Assembly: GCA_965644295.1 (NCBI GenBank)
Contig: CBFFRP010000182.1
Coordinates: forward strand, 1 to 64,000
Length of the DNA: 64,000 nucleotides
Source: Paraphysomonas bandaiensis
Taxonomy: Eukaryota; Chrysophyceae
Direction of reading: 5' to 3'
The notes beneath the pieces were generated by a model. That model did not search any database. It saw only the letters and a list, made by a program, of their open reading frames with translations, and was not told the DNA's origin. Position numbers and translations under genes: made by a program. Shown piece after piece: positions 33,650-45,302 of the stretch; the first letter of the stretch is position 1; every line of letters begins with the position of its first letter.

Positions 33650-33947
33650 GGCGACTGTGATATTGGTCGTAAAATATATATCACAATGAAAATAGAGTTA
33701 TATATGAGCGTATTACTTAAACAAAACAATTGCACGACAACACGTCGATACAGTAGCCAAACAACTTCATTCTTTCAAATTCACACACAAAGTGAAGGAT
33801 TTTATAACATCATACTTAGCTTTAATTTTTTGAAATAAATTACGCAAAATTTGTTGAGTAAGATGTTAAGTTGAACGGTTGAGTATTTGTTGGAGAACAA
33901 CAAGTAAACTTATGATATCGCAGGCCTGGTAACCAGTTCCCGGCAAC
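33650..33947. other. Intergenic region, nothing recognised
   Basis: AT-rich. GCAGGCCTGGTAACCAG near 33920 resembles the ends of the MITE-like element at 22.1 kb but no second end was found. Confidence 0.3.
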
Positions 33948-35217
33948 TATATTGAGAGTCTTATTATTTAGCAGTAGGCGTTAAAAATCTGCACCACCAA
34001 TGTAGCGGCTAGTTGAATGCTAGACAGACTATTTAGACCTCTATCCATAACTAATCAGCACAAACTCTGATGAGTCTGAATGGACATATGAAGACAAAGG
34101 AATTTACATTGCCGACGCAGTAGCAGGAGAGGAGTGGCTTGAGGTAGATAGACTACTCGGGCGACAAAATTACACTGTCTGTAACATAGAAGTGGACTAA
34201 GTCATTGAGAGAATACTCACCGAGGGCTTATGGCACTGGCGCATATAACTGGGGAACGACGGCCGTATCGCACTAGCCCCCTGCTCACGGATTTCCAATC
34301 CCTCCGCAATCAACGGACGCTGGAGGCCTACACAGCCCTCAGAGACCAACGCTACGGTCACAATCCTGGCCGGGCTCCTGAATACTGGAAAGAGAGCAGA
34401 GCACTACTTCCGCACAAACTGGCGCAAGCAGATGGAGGACCATCAAATGACAAAGTGAGTTCCCACCTGCGCCAGCGAGTACTCAATGCAGCACTGAAAT
34501 GGGACAAATCCTTCAGCATAGGAAGAAACCGGGCGAAAACCAAACACGGACTCGACATGGCTAAAGCCGCATGTGCTGACTGCGGATTTAGACTAGACTC
34601 ACTCAAGCATATGTGTCTAGGCTGTACAAATGACACCATAACGCAGATAAGGGAGTCTGCATTTCACAGTCACAAAAACGCGCTTCAAGAAGAACTGAGA
34701 AATTCGGTACTACCCCAATGGACCACCACTGCACTACAGCGGCTCTCCAGCAGGGCCTGGAATCCCTCCGTTCCGCAGGTGGAGAGATTCTGGACGGGTA
34801 CTATCACAACTGCACAACTCGAAACGGTATTTGGAGATCACATCCATAAGACACTGACTCCCCAAGGACTGCGCAGCATCGAACAGGGCGAAACTCACAC
34901 ACAACATTAAGAACGGAAGTGGTTTAACCTTGGTGCTTGCGGCGACGCACAAGCAGCTTCTGTAGCGCTAAATAGTAGGATAATAGAATTTGTGCTGATT
35001 AGTTATGGGTAGAGGTCTAGCTATAGTAGATCTAGCATTCAACTAGCCACTATATCGGAACGAGTTTTTAACGCCTATATTGCTAAATAAAAAGACCTTC
35101 AATATATAGCACAAACTCTATTATCCTACTATTTAGCGCTACAGAAGCTGCTTGTGCGTCGCCGCAAGCACCAAAGTACGACCACTTCCGTTCTTAATGT
35201 TGATTGTGAGTTTCGCC
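33948..35217 (+). mobile_element. Transposon-like segment with nested inverted repeats
   Basis: An arm A at 33948-34058 (TTATTTAGCAGTAGGCGTTA region) recurs inverted at about 34987-35110. A second arm B at 34886-34993 (GGTGCTTGCGGCGACGCACA region, then AGCAGCTTCTGTAGCG) recurs inverted at 35110-35217, flanking the inverted A copy. Identity is high but imperfect. Between the A copies lies a 226-codon frame with an RT-type zinc-binding motif. The arrangement suggests a mobile element that was rearranged or inserted into its own copy. Which class it belongs to is not settled. Confidence 0.6.
34107..34910 (+). pseudogene. Reverse-transcriptase C-terminal-like fragment with zinc motif
   Basis: The open frame 34230-34910 encodes 226 residues with CADCGFRLDSLKHMCLGC near residue 113. 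This C-x2-C-x8-H-x3-C pattern resembles the zinc-binding region near the C-terminus of non-LTR retrotransposon reverse transcriptases. An earlier frame from 34107 (WTYEDKGIYIADAVAGEEWL) is also protein-like but ends at TAA near 34200. After the stop at 34910, the conserved ERKW and GACGDAQAASVALNSR continue, and the inverted copy near 35150 conserves them too. It is probably a decayed element remnant. The RT assignment rests on the zinc motif alone. Confidence 0.45.
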
Positions 35218-35660
35218 ATGATCGTGTGTCCCAGGACTTATTGGCGCGTGTTATCAGGGGGTCTCCCCTTGGGATGAGATTCCACTATGGGCTTTGTGGT
35301 GGTACTGGGTCCTGAGTGTACCGAGTGCTAGGTGTGCGGGCTGAGAGTTGGGCGGGGAGTTGGAATGTGAATGTGGCGCAGTCTCAGTGCACTGTTTGGG
35401 CCTCCGGCATAGGTAGAGTTGTGGGAGACGGCGTCGTAATCGAGGGCCTGAGGGTTTTGTGGAGGACGGTGATATGTTCCTGCGGGTATGAGCGGTGGGC
35501 GGTGGTCCAGCCTCGGGTTGTTTGAGGACACTGATAGTAATCGTAGCACCCTTGGGCGTTTCCATGACTGCCTACGAGTATCCTAGGGGGTCCTTTGTGT
35601 AGGGTAGTATATCGGCGACTGCGATCTTGTATCATGAGCATTGCTCATGGCAACTATAAT
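35218..35660. other. GC-richer block, probably part of the same mobile segment
   Basis: Noticeably richer in G and C than its surroundings. On the minus strand, overlapping frames rich in Pro, Thr, Arg and His (for example ISVLKQPEAGPPPTAHTRRN) run across it. No family recognised. An element-derived low-complexity coding remnant is the likeliest reading. Confidence 0.35.
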
Positions 35661-37562
35661 GGCCTGTGATGTCGTGATAATGTGATTGTCGCAGAACAGT
35701 TACCATCAATGCCAGCATTTTCTCTACACTATAGGGCTATATTCCATTTTAGTAATAGTCGTTGAAATTTCATGATTACAAAACCCACTATGCTGCCAAG
35801 CAAAGCCTATCTACTGCTTTTAGCCTCTGATTCAAGCTACTTCAAAATTAATAGCAAGTTATATGCATCCGGCAACAAGTGTCGGCTAGAAACAGCATAA
35901 TACTTATTATAGCGGGATGAATGGATAAATAGCTGCATAACTCGTGTGTATATTTCTTATATTTTGAGCTGACTGATATATATTGGTATAATGGTTAAGT
36001 GTAAGGAATGAATCCAGATTAATATAATGTGTGACCGTTATATAGCTTCTCAGTGTGGGGGACGGGTGCACAGCGATTTCATGAAATATATCCATCTTCA
36101 AGCACTTCAATAACGAGTAGCTTCATAAAAGGCTTGGTGGCTAGATCAGTTGATATACTAGTACTTGCACGCATGCCAATGTAGTGATGAAATGGATTGC
36201 TTATATTATATGCTTACATGATAATTGGTAATTATATATACTAGTCTATAAGAAGGAAGGAATTGCCTGACTGGAGGAACCTTGCCTATGAATAGATATC
36301 ATCTGCCCTAGAAGATTAATTCCTTAATTGATCACAATCTTATCACTGGTTGAATCACAATATTCAGCGCTGCTGATGCATCAGGGATAGGTAAAACCCA
36401 TCTGCTGTAGGATCAGCAGGGACGTGTTCATCACTTATATTATACAAATTGATGAACAACGTGAAGAAAAAGGTTGTTCTGCGTTTTCGAAACCATGTAG
36501 TTTTTTGTTGGAGCACGTAAGTCGTTTTAGAAAGTCTGGTGCAAAATATGATGAGGTAGCGACTGCAGTTCACTCAAAATATTGTGCGCATAGACACTCA
36601 TTTCAACGGGAACCGTGACCCTCGACCTAGTTCGTGGTGTTCTGGGCAATATGTACAGGAGATATTTCTCTGGGAATTTAATGTGAGCCGCATATATAGT
36701 TAGCATATATTGTTCTGTCCACGCATAGCCTAATGCTTGTGCGGTGCAACAAGGGGCACAACTAAGTGACAATTGTGAAGCGTTGAGATTAATAATTACA
36801 TATCTTACTTAAAAGTACGTTGAGTGCAACAAAGCAAGGTTAAGATTTAGTGTAGAGCAAGGCTAACTTCAATATATGTTCAATTCTAACATATTTAAAT
36901 TCATGTAGTATTACTATGTCTGTGATTTACTTCCAGTGCATGGTGCATGGTACAGCTATGTAAGTTATGATAGAGTTGTAAGTAAAGTAATGTTGACTAA
37001 GTTTATCAATACATGTTTCACTTCTACATGCTCGCATTATACCTGTATATACTCTGCACTGTTTCTTAGTTCCTTATATCATATTTCATATCCAATAATA
37101 TACTTCCGAAAAGGCAATTATGGTCAGATGGTCAGCATAGCGCTGCCGACCAGCAGTTGATTCCACCCTTCAATAAAAGGTGTAAATCTCAAACAAAGCA
37201 TAGCAAAATTTTGGCAACAATTTGAAGAACCATTGTATCAATTTATTATAGCAATGAGCAAAATTTAGAACTACATTTCTAGTAAAATAATGCGCATGAA
37301 AGGAATAAGTTGAATAACAGACATAAAAAGCAATGGGCAAACAAAAAAATACAACTATTGTTGCAGATTTGAACACGAATCAGACACTATTCAAATATAG
37401 GACCATCAGAGAACACATTGTAGCATTGCGCACATGCGAGGTTATACAGACCACGCAAGCACAATAATGTAAAGTATATAACGAACATCTAAAAAGCAAT
37501 TGAGTAGAGTACATAACGGAAAGCTAAAGACAATGGAAAGTCAATAAAAAGTCAATAAAACT
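35661..37562. other. Intergenic region, nothing recognised
   Basis: About 1.9 kb, AT-rich. Short frames at 35907, 36364, 36424, 36527, 36936 and 37170 have no motif or protein-like composition. No RNA gene seen. Confidence 0.4.
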
Positions 37563-38351
37563 CTAGAAAAATAAGTCAGAATTGCTGGCCACGAAGCTGA
37601 AATCCTTATAGTCTTCGTTGCCTGGAATATCAGAAGCAATAGATGCGAAATCTTCCTCGGTACACAGTTCGAAGTCAGTAGCACTGCCCCCAAAATCCCC
37701 CATTCCAAGGGTGCTATCAAATATAGTGTCGTCAAAAGAATTTCTAAGAGCATGGAAATTAGCAGGCACAGGACGTGACTGGGATTCGACAAAGGCTTTT
37801 ACATTTGTGTACGAGACATGAGACATGCCAGGGATTGATCGGAGTAAACGCTCATAGATGAATGTAGCAGCAGTCTCAGTGATGTCAGGAGAAAGCATTC
37901 GAATCACATTGGTGTCATCATGTGGTGTTGGTACGTGCTCAGAGGAACTTGATTCCGACTCGGAGTCTGTCGCAATTGGTGTACATGGAGAGTGCGATTC
38001 ACTCATGCACCCCTCGAAGAGCTGTTCTGTATCGTTCACAGAGTTAGTGTGGGGCTCAAACAATGAAAGTCGCAAGTCCTGGTCGTTAGAAGAACACTCA
38101 GACACTGTGTCACATTCACTGCGTCCGAAACTTGATTTGTTGCAGTCATCAAACTGAATACTGCTGAAGTCTGATTCACTGGGCCATATTTCATCCATAT
38201 CATAATGATCGTCATCCATGAAACGATTACATGCCGTGTAATGTACACTAGCATTCCACTCTTCAATCTCCTGTCGTGCTCTCTTCACCTTCCCGCTTGT
38301 TGCGTTATCATTGCAGAACACGACACTACTACCAGTACGCTTCTTACTCAT
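37563..38351 (-). CDS. Acidic, Ser/Asp-rich protein, unrecognised
   Basis: A single exon of 262 residues starting MSKKRTGSSVVFCND. A short basic stretch (KVKRARQEIEEW) is followed by a long, mostly disordered acidic region rich in Ser, Asp and Glu (SESDFSSIQFDDCNK; TDSESESSSSEHVP). One probably structured segment follows at about 155-190 (DITETAATFIYERLLRSIPG). The C-terminus is aromatic and acidic (NEDYKDFSFVASNSDLFF). The mix suggests a nuclear regulatory protein, but no family is recognised. The frame is clean over its full length and its start faces the aldo-keto reductase gene. Confidence 0.6.
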   Translation of the reverse strand: MSKKRTGSSVVFCNDNATSGKVKRARQEIEEWNASVHYTACNRFMDDDHYDMDEIWPSESDFSSIQFDDCNKSSFGRSECDTVSECSSNDQDLRLSLFEPHTNSVNDTEQLFEGCMSESHSPCTPIATDSESESSSSEHVPTPHDDTNVIRMLSPDITETAATFIYERLLRSIPGMSHVSYTNVKAFVESQSRPVPANFHALRNSFDDTIFDSTLGMGDFGGSATDFELCTEEDFASIASDIPGNEDYKDFSFVASNSDLFF

Positions 38352-38977
38352 TCCTCACTAGTCAATATTACGGTGTCAGTATGAGACTCCGGTTATATAC
38401 TCCGCTCATTCGTTATATGTATGTTGTTGCTTTATAATGTGAGCGATGTGTGGGATGGTTGCAGTTCCGCTCCCATTGAGGTGGATGTATGTGCCATTTG
38501 GATCCAAGTGCGCACTGCTGTGCATACGAGTAGATACTAAAACTGAATATATTATGTAGAGATTCCTGATGCTGTAGAACTGGACATGATGCCGTATGAC
38601 ATTGTAGTACAATGCCACCGTTCTACACTCCTGAAACATTATCGCTCAGGCTAAAATATTGGGATTTTTGTTTGTTCAACATATGAAAAAAGCCAGATTT
38701 TTGCGACATGCTGATGCTAGGAATTCCTACATGTATACACCATACTGTGTAGGTATACCGTTTACGAGGGTATGGGAATCCAATTCTAGAATTCAACTCA
38801 TAGAATTTCTATGTATATCTACTTGCCGATCATTGATAATTCTTGAATCAAGTATATCCATTCTTTTAAACCCAGAAAAAGCATGGAATTCTAAATTTGA
38901 TATGAACTTTGCCAATCTACTGAATCAAACAAAGATAAAACCAGTCTTAAGATAATAACAAGTCCTAATCAATAACT
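38352..38977. promoter_or_regulatory. Divergent promoter region upstream of aldo-keto reductase
   Basis: Contains GTATAC at 38733-38738 and 38753-38758 and AAAAAAGCCAGATTTTT at 38685-38701. This is the same pair of element types seen between SLC4 and SEPSECS. Confidence 0.4.
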
Positions 38978-39989
38978 ATGGGAGACTGTGATTCTTTTCG
39001 AAATTGCGAATTAAGTAATGGTGTGGTTATGCCAACTGTTGGATTCGGCGCTGCATTTGGCAACTGGGTTGACAAGTCTCAGTTCATGGGGTTTCGGCCT
39101 GAATTGGGGTACGCAGCCATACCTGCTGCATTGAGAGCCGGTTATAGGCATTTCGACTGTGCTCTAATATATGGATCCCATCGAGTAGTAGGATCTGCTA
39201 TTGGCCAGAAAATGGCTGCTGATAGCACTGACAGATCTGAATTTTTTATAACCACGAAGGTTTTTCATCCACCCACAGATATGGCATTAAATCATATCAA
39301 CAGAACTCTTGACATGACTGACTCTACTATTGACATCAAGACTCGTGTTTGGACCGATTTTGAACGATGTTTAGATGAGCTTTCGTTTGGTTACGTTGAT
39401 CTGTTGCTAATGCATTGGGTGAGACAACACCTCATTTATTGGCATATCTAACTTTTTATATAAGCCAGGGGCATTCAATACCACGGATGAAGCCGCTGGT
39501 CGTCAACGTAGAAAAGAATGTTGGGAGGCATTTGAGGAGATATACGCGTCCGGAAAGGCTCGTGCAATAGGTGTATCGAATTTTCAAGTTAAACATCTGC
39601 GTACTCTCTTGGAGGATGCAAAGGTGGCTCCTATGGTCAATCAAATTGAAATTAACCCATACATCACTCAACCTGAAACTGTTGATTTTTGTCGAAAGCA
39701 TAACATTCAGTTGGTTGCATGGGCACCTTTCGGTTCCGGAGGCACTGGTGTTCTAGAAGAGCCGCTTATAGCCAGTATCGCTGCAAAATACAACAAGAAT
39801 GCTGGACAAATCATTTTGCGTTGGTTGATACAACAAAATATTGCTGTGCTTCCTAAAAGTTCTAATGAGAGCAGAATGAGAAGCAACCTTGGGATATACG
39901 ATTTCTGTTTGGAAGATGACGAAATTAAAAGAATCAATGCCTTAGACAGGAATTTAAGTTCTGTTTCTACATCTGAGAATATTGCGTGA
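38978..39989 (+). CDS. Aldo-keto reductase
   Basis: Exons 38978-39418 and 39465-39989 (46-nt intron) give 321 residues. NADPH-dependent AKRs reduce aldehydes and ketones in the cytosol. The catalytic tetrad is complete: D60 and Y65 in YRHFDCALIYGS, K94 in ITTKVFHPP, H146 in LLLMHWPG. GKARAIGVSNFQVKHLRTLL, VNQIEINPYITQPE, LVAWAPFGSGG and the cofactor-binding IAVLPKSSNESRMRSNLGIY are typical family motifs. The (beta/alpha)8 barrel is full length, and residues about 30-45 (WVDKSQFMGFRPELGY) form an insertion near the N-terminus. The substrate cannot be inferred. Confidence 0.93.
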
Positions 39990-40696
39990 TTAGATTTGCA
40001 TATCGTTTACGATGGAGAGTTTTATAATAATGTTGCAATCAGGGTTTATCTAAGTGACCAAAACTGTACAAATTTAAAATACTTTCATAGAAGGTCTACA
40101 ACTAACAACTACTGCTTACTATGAGGTAATATAGTGCTAATCAATTGCAGTGCGTAGTGTTAATGCACGTAATATCTAGTATTTCAAACTTCAACTAACC
40201 GCGAATAGTGAATATATTAGTCGGATTAGGAATTTACAAACTGGTATGATGCTTGGTGACATTGATGCAGTGAAAATGACCAAATCAATATGCCTGTCGT
40301 ATAGCTACCACCAGAGAGGATCTCTACTTACCAAGTCAAGAATGATCAAAGGCTTACAGGATATAGAATATGATCTGACAACGTTAGAGAAAGATGTTGT
40401 TATAGTATAGAGTATAGTAATGGTAACAGTTTAGTTCTGACATGTGTTGCAGTTACTGAGAGCAGATGTTCACCATACACCAGGTCATACATAACACATA
40501 CATAAATAATGTGTTTATAATTCTTACTTAAAGTACATTGCGTAAGCAAATCTAGTTTAATTAATGAAAACGCTACCTAATAACAGTATTTCAATATATT
40601 GTTCCCTAACCCTGGTTTAACATGACAAAAACCAACGGTGCTTTCTACACTAAACGAAATTCACATATACATTATATTGCGCCTTCACAAAAATTC
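39990..40696. other. Intergenic region between convergent genes
   Basis: About 700 bases, AT-rich, no protein-like frame or RNA gene seen. Confidence 0.4.
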
Positions 40697-41706
40697 TTAT
40701 ACAGAGCAGAATACCCTGCGTGCATTCTCCGATGTTATGCGAGCAATATCATCAGGAGACATATCTAATGCTTCGGCCAGCGAAATGCAAGCACCATGGA
40801 TGTAGTAAGGTTCATTACAATTTCCTAAAAGAGTCTCGCAAAGGGGAAATTTATTAGTCTCATTAATCCACTTAGGTTTCTGATCTGGGGAGTCGGATTC
40901 TATTAGCAGCCGGTTAAGAGGAAGGGAGCGTATCATGTCAGACTCCGAAGTGGAGAGTGGTACACAACCATTGAATGAGAAATATACATTACCAATCCGA
41001 ACAAACGCGGCAGCTATATCGATAGGTATCCGGTTGCAGGAATGCAAGACATAACATATAGAGTGGGAGTGATCAGCTATGGTGAAATGTTCTGTCATAT
41101 CGCGAAGGAGCTCTAGCAGTCGCCCCCATGCCTTGACGCAATGTAGGGTAACGGGCCTCACAAGCTGCTGGGCTACTCGAATATGCTTCCGCAAGACAGC
41201 TTCTTGAACATCCATAGGTACACGCTTCTTAATCACCTTATCGAGGCCACACTCACCAACTCCAGCTGACGGGAAATCTTGCAATACCCCAACCAAATAA
41301 TGCTCTAACCGATCACATAATTTGGCGACATCAACAGACCTTGATTCAGAACAGGCAGTTGGCTCATCCTCCATGTCAAAATACTTGTGTATCCACCAAG
41401 GATGCAGACCAAACTGAGGTAATATACAGGGGTATTGTTCATACAATCTCTTAACTCGCTCCCAGTCCGGCCCGGGGCTAACACCGCACACAGCAAACTG
41501 CTCTACAGAACATGATCGAGCGTTAGATATAGCCTGATGGGCGCGGTCAAATAACGGGTCCAGCTGTAAGTGACAATGGCTATCAAACAACTTAGTTGTG
41601 GTTGATATCTATATGGGCATCCAAACGTTAACGAGAATTGTCATAGAGATATAAACAATACCATCCTCGCAACAGATATCTTATATTTATAAGCTGCAGC
41701 ACTCAT
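40697..41706 (-). CDS. TatD-family metal-dependent DNase
   Basis: A 45-nt first exon (41706-41662, MSAAAYKYKISVARM) and second exon (41590-40697), separated by a 71-nt intron, give 312 residues. TatD nucleases are TIM-barrel metal-dependent exonucleases linked to DNA repair and apoptosis. Metal ligands are all present: FDSHCHLQL (H20, H22), VGECGLD (Glu), PVTLHCVKAW (His), CYVLHSCNR (His) and LLIESDSPDQ (Asp). FGLHPWW is another family hallmark. The tiny first exon is inferred because the second exon has no in-frame ATG upstream of its metal motif and begins right after an AG. Complete gene. Confidence 0.88.
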
Positions 41707-43209
41707 GAATGAACATTTCCAAATGGATCAAGCTCTAACCACCTCAGTGTTATTATTCAATAACTCTCCTCATTTGTTTTTGATATGAGACATAATACAC
41801 TTGCATTGATCCAACACGATGGGGCCGGATTTAAAAGCTTATATACAGACCACTCGCGATATAACGCGGTTCCAATATCGACTTCGATATATCGCGATTT
41901 TCTTTGACAGACCTGCATTATATTGCGAGCTAACTCGAAAAAATATGCTTTTTGTTTTTTTTGCCTTACAATATGTACATTTTATGCAGAACATACTGCT
42001 ATTTATATACACAGTAAATCGGAGCAAGAAATATCCTGTCAGAGTAGCAAGAGATGATAATCATTAATCGAGTTAGTTCAAAAGTAATGGTACCTCTAGA
42101 CCTCGCATAAGCTGGTTGGAAAGCAAATGAAGCAGTCACTATAATGAAGAGTAGAACACCAAAGATTTTCTATTAGTTTTGATGGTGTGATGTGATAACT
42201 GTTGTACGAGTTGTTCGAACTTACATATATAGATTGTGTACATACATACACGTACGACGCGTACTGATCACGAAAAGGTTCTGGGTAGAATGTTTTTTAA
42301 GGCTAATTTTGACATCAATGATGATAACAACAATGCAGAAGAAATGAAAACTGAGTGATATGTACTGGAGGAATCCAATCCATGTGAAAGCTTGTTTAGC
42401 TCTGTAAAGTTGGTAATCGTATGTCTCCGACCACGTCTAACATGCTGCGATTCTTAAAATCGAGTATATACCATTGGCTTAATGCAGCTATAAAATCAGA
42501 CAAAGCTAATGACAAGTCTGAGGAGTCGTGGGTGGAAGGAAAATAGTGTAATCGAAATTTACACTTGTATTGACTAAAAATTTTAGCACTTCAATCTAGT
42601 CATTTGTTATAGCTTAATTGAAAGTTTGAGTACGAAATATATTGAACCGTCTTGGGATACTATTTGGCATTCTGATGGCTAATTGACTTATTGATCTTTA
42701 TTATTATATGTTGTGGTAAACGTAATAGGCAATATATTACAATATTTTGTTGATAAGCGCTGATATTTACACTTCCCACTAAAGAAGAAATTTACCTTCA
42801 GTTCTCTTGTATGTTACCCTTTCAACTTGTTTAATTAGTCAGCATATTTTATATTATAACTCTACACTTTACCACATAAAGTTATATTACATATATCGTT
42901 TTACAACAGCATTGGTATGAATAGGTTGAATATTATTTTCCCGAATATGTCATTTAATGGTATCTTGTAAAAATAATGGACCCATTTGGACGTTCTACAT
43001 TCTAATTGCTTCCATGAACAGGGGTATACCAGTTCACTATATATTATTATGAAAAGTAAATTCACAAAGTCGGATGTATCCCAACTAAATTTGAAAGCAA
43101 ACATATGAATACTAAATTCTCTGCACGACAAATCTAACGCCCAACACTTCATGCATTCATATGCATTGTAGCCAAGGCATTTACTCGCCAACTACATGAA
43201 ATCCAAAAG
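41707..43209. other. Intergenic region, nothing recognised
   Basis: About 1.5 kb of AT-rich DNA. Overlapping short frames at 41819-42067 read on both strands but lack protein-like patterns. A minus-strand frame at 42901-43191 is hydrophobic and probably chance. Confidence 0.4.
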
Positions 43210-44555
43210 CTACATTTTTTGTAGGCCCTTAATAATATCACGAGTATCTTTGGGAACAACAGTGGAAGTGCTACCACTGGAGCCTGTATTGCTGGTAGCG
43301 AATCTAGCCTTCGAAAAGGCTCCATAGAGCTTCTCCTGCGAAGCTTTGGCAGTGGATATACTCTCTGTGAAACTCTCCAGTCCACTAAGAATAGTATCTA
43401 TTAGGTTACCCATATTATCCACACACCCATCGAACTGTGAACTTTCCGGCATGTCCTGTATACGAAGACCATAAGGTTTACATATTTAAAAAATGTACTT
43501 CTGCCACAATATTACGAGAAGTCACAGTTCACTATATAGTTACATAACACAATGTGTGAGTAAAACTACAAACCTCTGTTTTGGTATCCGTATGCTGACT
43601 GTTTTCGAGATCCTGTAAAGTAGCACCTGTTACTGCTACTCCCAGCTCTTCCTCCATTGCCTCAAGATTATCAGTATATTTACGCAGCACACGAAGTTGG
43701 TCTTGTAGTTTCTACAGATAATATCAAAAGTAGTAAAAGTTAGATACAGCAAACACTAACAGATAAATGTATGACACCGCTCAGAATCGCACAACGATAA
43801 AGTATAAACGGTACAGTGGAAAAATTATACATTACAGCAAGGGCATCTTACAACCTCCAGTGTTTTCGCGGCTGATTTCTGCTTTACCGCCTCCCGAGCC
43901 GGTACCTCTGGGTGAAACTCCAACGCCTTTTCTTCACCGTGGATACCCTCCTCAACTGCACTCGGAAGATTATCCAGCACACTTAGCATTGGACCAAGGA
44001 CTGCATCCCGACCAGCACATTTCTCGGTTTTGAAAAATGCTGATAATCCCCTTCGTTCTCTAGTACATACTGCACGGACTAAATCAACTGCGATCTCCCC
44101 GTGAGACACTGGGTCTCTAGACTTGGAGGTTCTTCGTTTCTTGTGAGACCTACCAGAGGATACAGTCGACTCGGACAAAAGCTGCGCAGCCTCCTCCGCA
44201 TTAAACGATATTTTCGGATAGTGCGCCTTCATCTTTTTGTCTTCGTTTTTTCCTCCCTTACTTGGACGTGAGCCTTTTGCCTTCGTACTGCTAGGAGTTC
44301 GTTTTGTGGATGTTTTATTGAGGCTTGGAGTAGAGCGAGTAGTGCTCTGTTGTTCCGATGTTGACGGTCGTGGTCTATAGTCATTATATATTATAAAATA
44401 TAAATTAATACTTTCACTGACCTTTTCAAGCCGGATGATTTTCTTGAACTATCATCTGCAGTTGGACTTGTTCGGCGTGATGTTTTCGAACTCGATTTCG
44501 GAGATTTTCGTTTTTTCTCGAGATGATCATAATCTACTCGCTCTATTTCCAACAT
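43210..44555 (-). CDS. Basic, probably nuclear protein with coiled-coil segments, unrecognised
   Basis: Four exons (44555-44422, 44374-43855, 43711-43574, 43455-43210; introns 47, 143 and 118 nt) give 1038 nt, 345 residues. The first 100 residues are Ser/Thr/Lys/Arg/Pro-rich (EKKRKSPKSSSKTSRRTSP), like a nuclear-localised disordered tail. A second basic patch (SHKKRRTSKSRDP) follows. The middle is globular (PMLSVLDNLPSAVEEGIHGE). The third exon is a short coiled coil (KLQDQLRVLRKYTDNLEAME) and the last exon is helical (MGNLIDTILSGLESFTESIS). The layout recalls chromatin or kinetochore proteins, but I do not recognise it. Confidence 0.65.
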
Positions 44556-45302
44556 GGTTTCAGATCATATTAAGAACCACATGAACAATACCTACCTGGA
44601 GCCACAGGTTTGGATGTTTTTCTAAAGCCAGGTTTCATATCACTCGATGAGTTTAAACGAAATCTGACATATCCAGATAATAATATCAACACAGAGGTTT
44701 TTGATACAGTGTTTATGTATCGGGATAGTGTCAGTGGATTATGTTGTTGTTATTTCAATTCTACCTTTGAAGCATACCAACATCACACTATGAACACAAG
44801 TGTATATAACAGAGACTGTATATACAGTATATATACGGATCGAGATTTGAAATTACTGTCATTTTTAACAGTTCATTTTATTTTGTGTATAGAAATAAGG
44901 ATAAGTAGAGAATATCCCAATATCCTCACATACATTGTTCGAATTATCCCATTTTGTATAAATTTACTATTTTCAACCTAAAATATTGAGTTTTTTCACA
45001 AAAAATGTAATATTTTTTGATTCCAATGAGGATACTGCGTATGTGTGCAGCGGTGTACAGGCAGCAGTTAAAGTGAATGATTATGAGAGGGATGCGAAAA
45101 AGAAAATAACGCTGGTAGTGTATGAACACGGTGAGTTATATGAATATTATGCCCCTGCAAAAGATGGACAGTGTATGATTCTGTATGCTACTGTATTGAT
45201 TGCACTGGGCCATAAGTGTCGGTGTATGACTCACGGTGAGTCATAAGTGCCGCAGTCAGTACAGTCAAACAAACTGGGTATAATTTACCATTCATAGGCA
45301 AA
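44556..45302. other. Spacer with weak small frames
   Basis: A plus-strand frame at 44986-45246 (86 codons, including VKVNDYERDAKKKITLVVYE) is moderately protein-like but has no recognised motif. Another at 44610 is AT-driven. TATACAGTATATATAC near 44819 is a palindrome-like AT string. The region probably serves as a divergent promoter. Confidence 0.3.

Noticed and set aside
40697-41590. TatD starting at a TTG codon at 41590
   Set aside because: Eukaryotic initiation at TTG is unlikely. An upstream ATG exon at 41706-41662 with good GT-AG borders restores a normal start.
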